Source of the DNA: Cunninghamia lanceolata | Taxonomy: Eukaryota; Streptophyta; Pinopsida; Cupressales; Cupressaceae | NCBI GenBank assembly: GCA_027924645.1 | Contig: BSBN01001482.1 | Coordinates: 12,852,001 to 12,916,000, forward strand | DNA: 64,000 nt | Direction: 5' to 3' | Shown: positions 47,438 to 57,600 of the stretch, in pieces | Numbering within the stretch: position 1 is the stretch's first letter | Layout: every line of letters starts with the position of its first letter | Translations under genes and position numbers: made by a program | Notes under the pieces: generated by a model | Databases searched by the model: none | What the model was told of the DNA's origin: nothing | Seen by the model: only the letters and a program-made list of their open reading frames with translations

Positions 47438-48099
47438 AAAACCATCCATGGCTCAAATTGACTGACATCTACGAGGCCCATTAGTCTACTTAACAGTGTG
47501 ATCATTATGTAGATGTCTTCCTTAAAGCCAATCCTATACAAATGTTTTGGGATTCTAGCAGCTACTTTTGGTTTCTTGTCTTGAGAATACCATCCATAAA
47601 ATATTATACTCTTGCAAGATGCCTCATTTCCTTTAAAATCATATGCGTATTTCTCCACATCTATTTCCTTCATTTTATACTTAATTTTCAAACCGAAGGT
47701 TTTAGCTATTCCTTCCACTGACAAATTTACATAAACAACACCATTGTGTTTCACCTTCCTAGAGTTCATGTCATATTTTTGAATATAGTCAATAACTAAA
47801 TCCCTCAACTCCATTGCAAGTGGGAACCTAGCAGCATTGAATAATCCCACATCCATTATATTCTTTAATGCCAAAGATGCTCTAGGTGCTCTAATCTTTT
47901 GTAACAATATGGGAGAGTTGAAATCCCCAATTTTCGTGTCAATTGCCCTTCCTCCTGCAGAATAGATTTGCAAATTAAAACCCTTGCTTGGAAATTCTTC
48001 CTTAATCATTTCTTTCCTTGTGTCTTTCTTTTCTCCTTTCCCAGTGGTCCTCTCAGTTTTCTTTCCTTTGGACAGCATCCTGTCAAGAAACATATTCCT

Positions 48100-49800
48100 T
48101 TTACGACCATATTCATGTTTTCTAAGGTTTTACCATACAGATTTACCATTGATGTTTCACCCTAGGTGTTTTCTTTTCACTTTTTTGAATTTTGCATGGC
48201 TCTCCTACTATGTTTAAGTTTCACAATTCATCATAGTAATTAACTAATTTTAAACCATTTCCGTTACCCTACTGTAATTACTGTAAAATTTACCGTAATT
48301 GCATTCTATTAAGTGCAAGCAGGAATTTTAGATACATACTTGGATTCACAACCGTTGATTTTTACGCTGTTGACAAGAGACTTTACCATTCAAGCTCACC
48401 GCAACCATCTTGGAATCACAATTCTCCTTTGTTCGCCTTAGCTCTGTGGAGTACTCTACAACTAAATTCTAAATGTAACTGTGAAGTAACGCAATCAAAA
48501 TTCCTCTTACTCCTCTTGAAATTAGGTATTCTCTATGGTAGCTATGCATTAAATGCTGCAAAGAGTATATGCAATTTGATTGTCGCTTTATTTTACCGTT
48601 CAATGCACATTTTGAATTTTGCATACGTTGGTTCTTTGCACTTTTTGTGTTTGTATATCTTATACATGCACTTTCACTAATATGCAGAAAAGAGTTGATG
48701 ACATCAATTAAAACATTTCGACTTAATGACCCTTTTCAATGCTAAGTTTACCTTTTGTATCTCAAAGCATGCGCTGGATATCCCTATGAATTTATGTAAT
48801 TTTCCTCCCGCTCGTTTATGCATATTTTCTTTGTATATGTTGATGTATATCTTATACAATTGCTAAAACATACAAACACAGACTCCATCGGTTTTATGAA
48901 ACAAATTAGAATTACCTTTGGATCCAGTCTTGTATATATTTCATTTGTATTACCTTTTGTATATTGCATATACACACTTTTTAACACACATACGCGATGT
49001 TTGACTTTTCTACCTTTCGTTATGCATAAATCTACTTTACTTCGCAATTTAATCATAAGTTCACATTTGTAATTGCATCTTGCTCTTTTTACATATTGAA
49101 TACATGCATCTCAAACATACAAATGCAGACCCCACATAAAATATACAAAGTTTAAACTTTCCAATCACGTCTAGATTTGTATCTACATATTTGATACATG
49201 TGTTTATACATACAAAGATACATACAAATATAACCATTCACTTCCACCCTCCTAACTCAATTGAATTTTCTTTCGGGTCCGCATCTGCATTTGTATAAGA
49301 AAGCATACTCCTAGCAATGTAGTAACCATACAAATGAGATGACCAAGACTTTGTATGCTAATTATGAATTTCCTTGGACATCCACCGATGCATATTTTGG
49401 ATTTGTATAAAAGATACATGTGTTGTAATATACAAATACAACTGTGGACTTCTACCATTATAAAGAACATCATGAAAATCTATCAGGTCCAGATTTGTAT
49501 AAGTATGTTTTGGATCGTTTAAGATATAAACATAACACTAGATTTAAACACGATGCATATTATAACCTGACATACCAAAATACACAGGATACATGCAATC
49601 TACATTGTATATGAGATACACTTTGACCAAAATAGTCCAGCGTTGACTTTTCACAAAAAATGGCATAACTCTCAAAATACACAAAATTCAAATCGTTTAA
49701 AAAGCAACCCTAACTAAATTTTACCGCAAATTTCACTGGTAGCAACTATTTTCCACCAAGCACTGTGCATCCTGAATTTCAAGCACCAAAGACATTTTAC
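48100..49800. repeat. Noncoding end of Y with degenerate TTTGTAT/GATACATG repeats
   Basis: From about 48640 to 49620 phrases like TTTGTATA, GATACATG and CATACAAATAC recur at irregular spacing of roughly 100 bases, many times. No gene is present. The block may be diverged tandem repeats within an LTR or leader. Confidence 0.5.
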
Positions 49801-49908
49801 ACATACCGCCAAGCCAGTAGAACCAAACCAATACAAAAGCAAAAGAAACAAACATAGGTCCTCATTTTGCTAAAGGGTAAAATGGGGCGTGTTGTGAACA
49901 TCACAATA

Positions 49909-51209
49909 GTACCTACTATATTGGCACCTAATAAAGATGAGAAATGGTGAATGTGCATTGATTCAAGGGCTATAAATAAGATAACCATTAAGTACATGTT
50001 TCCATTGCCTCGTATGGATGAGTTGATGGATTGTTTGAGTGGAGCAAGGTACTTCAGCAAGATTTATTTGAAGGGTGGATACCACAAAATTAGAATTAGA
50101 GAAGGGGATGAGTGGAAGACAACATTCAAGACCAAGGATGGACTATATGAGTGGCTAGTGATGTCATTTGGGTTAAAAAATACACCTAGCACCTTTATGA
50201 GACTGATAGATGAGGTAATGAAGCCTTTCCTTGGAAAAAAATTTATTGTTTATTTGGATGACATTATGATTTTTCGTAAAACAAAGGAGGAACACCTGCT
50301 ACACCTTAACGTATTTTTGCAGAGGTTAAAAGAAGAACAATTGTTAGTAAACTTGAACAAAAGTTGTTTTATGCAAAAGGAACTAGTATACCTAGGTTTT
50401 TGATCTAGTGTCTAAAGAAGGATTGAAGATGGATCCTAAGAAGTTTAAGGCAATATTGGAGTGGCCTTCACTTAGAAGTATGTTTGAGGCTAGAAGTTTT
50501 CATGGCTTGGAGAGCTTCTATAGGAAGTTCATCAGAAATTCTAGTGGGATATGTGCACCAATAGCCGAGACAATGAAGGGTGTTAGGAAGGAGTTTCATT
50601 GGAATATTGCAATAGAAAATAGCTTTCAGTCGTTGAAGAAGAAGGTGATAGAACAACCAGTGTTTCCATTGCCAAACTTTGGCAAAGTACTTCAAGTGGA
50701 TTATGATGCTAGTGGTAGTGCAATTGGGGGAGTGTTAAGTTAAGAAGGTAGATGCATTGCCTACTTCAATGAGAAACTAAATGAAGCAAAGAGGAGATAC
50801 TTAGTTTATGACCAATAATTCTATGTTCTAGTGCAGGCCTTAAAGAAGTGGAGGAATTACTTGTTGTCAAATGAGTTTGTATTGTACACAGACCATCATG
50901 CCTTGTAGTACATCAACAATCAAGGTAAGTTAAACCAGAGACATGAAATGGGTGGAATTCTTACAAATTTATTCTTTTGTCTTGAAGCATAGGAGTGGTA
51001 AGTCAAACAGGGTAGCAGATGCACTTAGCAGACAATGTTTATTGATGAATGAGTTAAGAGTCAGTGTTGTTGGCTTTGATGTAATGAAGGAATTGTATCC
51101 TGATGATCCTAATTTTAAGGAAGCATGGAAGATAAGTAGAAATCCAGTGGAGGGAGATAAGATGCCATGGTTAGAATGTTTCATCCAGGATGTTGTTCAA
51201 ATGGGTAAG
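49909..51209 (+). pseudogene. Gypsy-1 reverse transcriptase core and RNase H, broken
   Basis: [57 protein letters not shown] and the YLDD box at 50251-50262. Motif A reads [13 protein letters not shown] with Tyr at 50065-50067 where Asp is catalytic. The connection block follows after a stop at 50401. RNase [41 protein letters not shown]; its usual Glu (YDQEFY) is a TAA stop. After a frameshift near 50940 comes the tether HRSGKSNRVADALSR. The frame ends at insertion Z. Confidence 0.85.
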
Positions 51210-52395
51210 TGCAAGAAGATGAGTTCACTTTTTGGCCAAAAAGTGGAAGTGTTTTTCCTATTTTTTAAATTTTGTCGTGCTTGGAGTGACAATTTGAAGC
51301 ACTTGCACATAAAATATTAAGATGATGTAAGAATAAGAAATGTAGGATTTTGTTTCTAGTTTTCAAATATGTAATCTTTTCTAATACCCAGATGATGCAA
51401 GTTGGTTTTTTATTGGATGTATAAAAAGTGGCTTTTTAAAAGTCCCCTTTTTTTGTAAAAGCATGCATGTGTACGACCAACGTAATTTGACCTAAATTAA
51501 TGTATTTTTCTAATTCCTTTTGTGGAAAGATTTTTAGGATGTTGAATTTTGGTCGGGATATTTTTTTGTAATTTTTTGATAAATATTTTTTTTTATTAAT
51601 TTTTTAATGGCCCTAATTAGTGTTTTTTAAAACCCCTCGTGTACGGCCAACATAATTTGAGCTAAACTAATCAATTCACTAATTTTTTTTTCATCATGTA
51701 GAGAATGATGTCTAGTTTGGTCAGACATAATTTTTTTTCAAGAAACTTTCAAAATCAAAAGTTATTAAAAAAAGAGTAACCTGTGTTATTTCAAGTTTAT
51801 GAGTTAGTTTGTTTGGAAAATAAATAATAAATAGAAAATTATGTTCAATAGAAAAAAAAATTACATATTTGAAAACTAGACTTTGAGATCTATAATGGGT
51901 TTTAATTTCGTTAAAATATTCTAAAAAAAAGTTGTCAGCCATAGTGGTGAAACTAGTTTTTTCTCTTGTTGTTTTCATGGTCTCCTAGTTGCAGGTCCAA
52001 AGCTAAGGTTTGGGTTTCCAAACCTAAAACCAATGCAAATTGGTGGGTTTGAAATTTCAAATTTTTAGAAACAAGTACCCATTTTAAAAATAACGGGTAC
52101 ATGTTTCTAAAAAATTTAAAAAATAGCCATATGCATATAAAAACAAAAAAAAAAACTTTTTGAAAATGGGTACCCGTTTTCAAAAAGTTTTTTTTTGTTT
52201 TTATATGCATATGGCTATTTTTTTAATTTTTTTGAAAACGGGTACCCGTTTTTCTTTGAGTGCCCGATCCTAAATGGGTACCTGATCCTAAATGAGTACT
52301 CATTTTTTTAAAAACGGGTACCCATTCCAAGCGGCATTTTTCATCCACGGGAGACTTCTGCGAAATGTATACTCATCTTTGTGCTTTCACCCAAA
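51210..52395. mobile_element. Insertion Z between gypsy-1 RNase H and integrase
   Basis: About 1.2 kb of AT-rich DNA separates the RNase H tether (ending near FIQDVVQMG) from the integrase start (KLCIPRGSMREN), which are adjacent in gypsy-2. It includes an internal partial repeat (GTGTACGACCAACGTAATTT near 51471 and GTGTACGGCCAACATAATTT near 51640) and the palindrome at 52113-52229. Exact ends and target duplication were not resolved. Confidence 0.6.
52113..52229. repeat. Long near-perfect palindrome
   Basis: Two arms of about 53 bases are centred on GGGTACCC (52168-52175). Each arm reads outward through TTTTCAAAAAG, an A/T run, and TTTTTATATGCATATGGC. The arms differ only in A-run length and one base. 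Further AACGGGTACCCGTT copies lie at 52238 and 52314. Confidence 0.9.
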
Positions 52396-53547
52396 TAACA
52401 GAAATTATGCATACCTAGAGGTTCCATGAGAGAGAATATAATAAGAGAAAAGCATAGTGGAGGCTTGAGTGGACATTTTGGAATAGATAAAACCTTGGCA
52501 CAATTGGGTGAAGGTTATTTTTGGCCTGGAATGAGCATAGATGTGAAGAGACTGGTACAAGGTTGCCTAATTTGCTAACATACGAAAGGAGCAAGACAAA
52601 ACATAGGATTGTATCAGCTATTGCCTATACCAGAAAGACAGTGGGAACACTTAAGTATGGATTTTGTTTTGGGATTTCCTTGAACATAGAGAGGTAATGA
52701 TTCTATTTTTGTTGTGGTGGATAGATTTTCAAAGATGGTTCATTTCATACCATGTCAAAAAACCAGTGATGCATCCCACATAGCTGCATTATTTTTCAAA
52801 GAAGTAGTCAGAATGTATGAATTGCCTAAGAGTATAGTCTTTAACAGGGATACAAAGTTTTTTAGTCATTTTTGGTGTACATTATGGAAGAAGATGGGAA
52901 CTAAATTGGGATTCAATTCAGCCTATCATCCCCAGATTGATGGACAAACTGAGGTTGTAAATAGAAGTTTGGGAAACTTGTTAAGATGTTTGGTGGGAGA
53001 CAAACCACATCAATGGGGTCTTATCTTGGCACAAGCAGAGTTTGCTTTCAATAATTTAGCAAACAGAAGTGTAGGAAAGAGCCCATTCCAAATAGTTTAT
53101 GGTTACATCCCAAGAGGTGTTGATGAGCTAAGAGATAGTGCAGACTTGAATAGGAAGAGTGTTGTCATAGAAGATTTTGCAGAATACATTCATGAGGTTC
53201 ACAAAGAAGTGAAGAAATAGTTGGAAAAGAGTGCTAGAAAATACAAAGAAAATGTTGATATGCATAGGAGGGAACAAGAATTTCAGGTGGGAGACTTAGT
53301 TATAGCACATTTGAGGAAAGAAAGGTTTCCACAGGGAACATACAATAAGTTGAAATTCAAGAAGATAGGATCGTGCAAGGTGGTAAGGAAGTTCTCTTTC
53401 AATGCCTATGAAATTGACTTACCTGCAGGGATAGACATATCTGCTATTTTTAATGTTGCTGATCTATTCAAGGTCCATGAAGGGGAAACAAGTTCACAAG
53501 GGAGTACACATTCACATTTGCTTGATGCCCAAGGCGGGATAGATTAG
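52396..53547 (+). pseudogene. Gypsy-1 integrase, broken
   Basis: Zinc domain: KHSGGLSGHFGIDK ... GCLIC (H-H-C-C; a TAA follows). Core: [59 protein letters not shown]. By comparison with the usual S-D-R-D of this family, the second catalytic Asp appears to be Asn (FNRD, near 52845), with the Glu 36 residues on. C-terminal part: [36 protein letters not shown]. Stops at 52576, 52681 and 53218. An active enzyme would insert the cDNA copy into chromatin. Confidence 0.85.
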
Positions 53548-53712
53548 TTGCTTGAAAAGAAGATGGATGAAGTGGATAGAGTAATAAACTCTAGAGTGCC
53601 TAAACAGACCAGAGGCAAGGACTACATGGAATATTTGGTTAGGTGGAAGAATAAAGATTCAGATGAATCTTCTTGGTTGAGTGTTGCAGAACTTGTCAAG
53701 AATGGCATTTAG
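53548..53712 (+). pseudogene. Gypsy-1 chromodomain
   Basis: VDRVINSRVPKQTRGKDYME, YLVRWKNKDSDESSWLSVAE. The Y-L-V-R-W-K core and S-S-W-L match retroelement chromodomains fused to integrase, which direct insertion towards heterochromatin. The domain places the element among chromoviruses. It ends at a TAG at 53710. Confidence 0.85.
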
Positions 53713-53779
53713 GTTCCAGACTTTCCAAAATGTTCATGAGTTTCTTAACTCATGGAACATTTCAGTTACCCAGTGTGTC

Positions 53780-55051
53780 TAATGTAGGAGCATCTGGGTC
53801 CACAAGCAATCCGATCATTAACCAAAAAGATTTCTTGGTTTCTTATTTGTTGTTTTCTTGTTTTGTTGCAGGAGCAGAGGATCATATGTGCAGAGCCTTT
53901 CCATTTCAATTCTATTAGAAGTTGTCTTCCATTCCCATGCACTTTATCTTATGTTTTATTGTTGATCACCTATCCCAATTGTCGATCAGTTAAGTGACAA
54001 CCTGAGCCTTTCAACGTCATGTTTTACCAGCCCTTTTCCCTAGACTGTCAGTTGTGTGTGTGTCGGGTTGATATGGATTGGACTCTTGGCACCTCAACGC
54101 AAGTTGCCCAACGTTGTACTTGGTCAAGGTTGCACTGTCACACCATGTGCCATCTGGCTATGGCTCCACCAACTCATGAAGGGATCTAATGACACGTTTT
54201 TTATTTGTTGCACACCATCACATGGACAACTTGTCAAAGGTGACTTGACTATGCATCATTGTGAATTGTGACACCTATCTTGCGGACCCTCAGTCATAGT
54301 CAACAAAAAGAAAAGTCTAACATGCACTATTTTAATTGGTTGCGCATCCGCGTAGAGGGTGGTTGTCAAAACCATGTCAACCCTGTGATGTTGCAATGGG
54401 CTGCCACATGTACAAGGTTAGCCGAAGTCAGCCGATGGATTTCAAAGGGTAGAGTTAGTGTGTTCCACATGGTGTCGAGCACATGAGCGTAGCGAAAACA
54501 TGGCGGGACCTAATGAGGAGCGCACTGGTGCAAACTAGCGACACGTGGCCAGATCTGAATGAAGACTTGTTAAGTCATGTTTGTTGGGTCGAAGTTGATT
54601 AGCTGAGGATCTTCTCAGATCTCCCAAACTAATTTGGGCTAATGATTTAAGTCAAGATTCATCAGTCAAAGTGTTGATTTCCAATCATTGGTGGACATGA
54701 ATGTTATTCATTTTAGTGGCTGACTCAAATACATATAACTTAGGCATCTCCTGTGAAGAATAGAGAGAGACTAACAGGGTCAAACAAAGAGTGAACATAT
54801 TAGGATTCTGTGTAATGAGTTTTTGAGGACTGATCATGAGTTCTTGGATTTAGTCATGTTTTTATTCTGCAAATCTCTAATCTAAGGTGAATGTAAGGCT
54901 TAGGATGACGCATGTGTGTAGATCACTATACTCCTATTGTAATGTTCTATTGCATATGAATAAGAGTTGTATGTTCTTGACATTTTGTGTTGTTCATTTT
55001 TGCTGCCTAGTTCAGTAGCCCGATAGGGTTCTTGGGCCTTGACCTGCATCA
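53780..55051 (+). mobile_element. Gypsy-1 3' LTR
   Basis: 1272 bp, uninterrupted. It begins TAATGTAGGAGCATC (TG changed to TA) and ends GACCTGCATCA, followed by the TTGTG duplication. It serves as the reference that shows where the 5' LTR was split. Confidence 0.9.
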
Positions 55052-55056
55052 TTGTG

Positions 55057-57600
55057 CTCTGATTAATTCTTGATGTTGAGATTTGATTGTTGATTTCTCA
55101 CTTTAGCAACATGACATTACATTCAATTTGTTCATTCAAATTGATAGCATGGAATTACATTCCAAAGCTATATTTAAATGGGTTGATTAAGGGTTGATTT
55201 ATAGATTTTTAGATGATAAAATGGAGGGATAAGATTTGATTAGAAATGGATGGCTAGGATTGAATGAGATAAATTAGGGCAAGGTTAGAAGCTTCTAGGG
55301 TATTCTATAAGGATGAATCGTTGAGATTAAAGATGAATGGATGGATAATATTGAGTGAGAGGAATTAGGTCAAGGATGGAAGCTTCTAAGGCTTATCCTT
55401 ATGTGAATGGCTAGGATTAAACTATGTAATATGGAAATGGATGGTGGAGATGTAATTTTAGTTTGAATTTTGTTAGAGTGTCTAATTTCAATGTCTAGAT
55501 AACTCTTAGCAAGTCATGTGACTTTTTTGAATTTATCAATTTGTGGATAATGGATAAGGATAGGATTAATTAAGATTAATGGAGGATTAAAATGGGATTT
55601 AGGATTTTTAGACTAATTAATCAAATAATAAAATTACTTAGTTAATTAATGGAGAGGGATGTGGGAAAATTAGATTAATTAAATAAATCTAATTTATTTG
55701 ATTAATTTGATGATGGAGGGGATGTTAAAGGATAATCCTAATTAATTAAATAAATTTAATTTATCTAATTAATTTTTTCTAGGATGAATGTGTTTAGGAT
55801 GAGATTAGGATGGTGTCGAAAGACATCGAAAGTGTCAACAGTGATGTTAGAAGTGTCAAAAATGATGTTAGAGGTTTGGTCAATTTCAAGTGTCTACATT
55901 TTACCCCTCTTTGAGATGATGTTGTGACTAAGAGAAGTAACATCTTTTCAAAGAAGATAAATATAATGGTTAGAAATGGATGCCCTAGCCACTCAGAGGA
56001 GTGACAATAAGGAATGATGTAGAGATGGGATGCCCCCTGGAGAGGATATGCGGGTTTTAAGAACATGGGTATATGCTCTCGAAATGGATGAAATTGATTG
56101 GGTGAGAGAATGGGGGAAAGAGAGGTGATGGATGTTCAATGGGTGAATGATTCATCATACTGCATTGGGTGAGCAACCATGGAGTTTTATATAGCACTAG
56201 ACATTATGCACTAAGGTATAAAGACAAAGGTGATGATGTGTCTTGTGCATAAAGGATTGACTCAAAAGAAAAGTTTGAAAGCAAACATATCCCTGATGGA
56301 ACCATCATATGGAATATCATGATTTTGTTGTTGTGGTATGATGCAAGAACCGATGTGAATACAAGAAAAATTATAACACATACAAGCAAGCATGCACAAA
56401 TGATATAAAGAAAAACAAGGTTGTTGCCCCAGTCAAGATGCAAACCAATGGTCAATTGATTGATGTTGAGGATAGTGTTGTTTATGTGGGAACGATATAT
56501 CCCAAGAACAACACAAGGATTGGGAATGATATATCTCGATGACGATGATTTGAGTTGATCAAGTTTACAACAAGGTTGGGAACAAAACTAAGGTATGTGT
56601 TTTGATTATTTCCGTAGATTGCTTGGCTAGTTTGGTGTGGATTAAGGCTTTCTTGTACTTGGATTTTTTTTTTTTGGGTGAGATGGCTACATTGGATAGC
56701 ATTTGGGTAGCCTTTTTCTAGATACCAATGACAAGGGAAAACCAAGTCTAGGGGAAGGGATGAAGGGAGGATTGGATGGATAGATTAAGGGATTGTCAAT
56801 AATGGATGGGATGGATGGGAGATTCATGATGGATGGATGGAGGGGTTTAGAATGTGATCTCCAAGGACTATGTCACATAGGAAGAACATGCCCCACTCTA
56901 GATATGACACTCAAGACTTTACGTGATAATTCTTACAATTATAGGGTGATAGGATTGGTTGGAAAAGATTGGGTACATCAAGAGATGTCCAAAGTATTTT
57001 TCAACATTATGCCCCCATTCTTATCAAGATCAAAATTAGGAGGGGAGGATGGATTGGTTTAATGGGACAGGTATGCAGATATAATGGATGAGGATGATAG
57101 GATAGGATAGATGAGACAACTTGCCCCCAAGTGCAAGGTACATAGACAATCGATTTACACATGATGCCCATGAATGGGTTTTCATCATGGTACTTATCCA
57201 AGAGCCATGAAATGATTTTCACCATTAGACGAATGAGTTTCTCTTTACTATTTTAATTATTATTATTTTTATTTTTTTTAAATTGCTTGGACTTTTTACT
57301 TTGATGATTGGATAGCATTGATAATCTGCACATGTCCTTGTCTATTTGAGATAGTTTATATAGATGCTCGTCATAACATATTAGTAGTGACTTTCCTAGA
57401 GTAATTGCTTCGTTAGGATCAGAGCACTCATGCACAATACATTGATGTTGTTGTGATCATCATTGATAATAGAGTTGGCCTTATCCAAATGTTTACATCT
57501 TGATAGGGTACCATCATATCCCTTTATGATAAAATGTTGCTTCCATAAGACAATGGATTTGGGAGTTGGGGTTTTTGGATTTGAGGCGTGATTTTAGATT
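55057..57600. other. Noncoding AT-rich DNA beyond gypsy-1
   Basis: No gene recognised. Imperfect palindromic repeats of TTAATTAAATAAATCTAATT type occur at 55610-55775, GGATGGATGG simple repeats near 56800-56840, and a T-run at 56667-56677. Probably another decayed retroelement noncoding region. Confidence 0.45.

Larger units (their letters stand above)
43644..48093 (-). pseudogene. Element Y ORF: pol-less retroelement ORF of unknown function, broken
   Basis: Starts MFLDRMLSKGKKTERTTGKG at 48093. Recognisable blocks: PLAMELRDLVIDYIQKY, VNLSVEGIAKTFGLK, HLYRIGFKEDIYIMITLLSRL; after an interruption IREEIGAVHWA, YAQVMRWN, YPTFNYIKTKGFMGKPFRLP. Next come RFPFSIGRYQCFREKVAKV, FDPFRRIQKFVDKKFRHQP and a long acidic, Gln-rich coiled-coil tail to 43644. 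Many stops and frameshifts, plus an LTR-like insertion at about 46895-47437. Layout is like LARD ORF-B and the X ORF. No pol motif and no assigned function. Confidence 0.6.
42393..49908 (-). mobile_element. Element Y, decayed minus-strand retroelement inside gypsy-1 RT
   Basis: It is flanked by GTACT (42388-42392) and GTACC (49909-49913), one mismatch. Termini are TGTTGATG and CACAATA, the latter one C-to-T change from CAACA. Gypsy-1 RT is contiguous once it is removed. It holds a minus-strand pol-less ORF at 43644-48093. The two ends are not obvious copies of each other, so Y may be chimeric or badly rearranged. Confidence 0.65.
3188..55051 (+). mobile_element. Ty3/gypsy chromovirus gypsy-1, expanded to 52 kb by nested insertions
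   Basis: The element is bounded by TTGTG at 3183-3187 and at 55052-55056, a perfect 5-bp target-site duplication. It starts TGATGCAAGAG and ends GACCTGCATCA. In order it has a 5' LTR in two pieces, a Met-type primer-binding site, gag, protease, reverse transcriptase, RNase H, integrase, chromodomain and 3' LTR. The gag-protease-RT-RH-IN order and the chromodomain place it among the chromoviruses of Ty3/gypsy. Removing X, LARD-2, Y and Z leaves about 7.3 kb, a normal size. Frameshifts, stops and lost catalytic residues show that it is dead. Confidence 0.9.
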
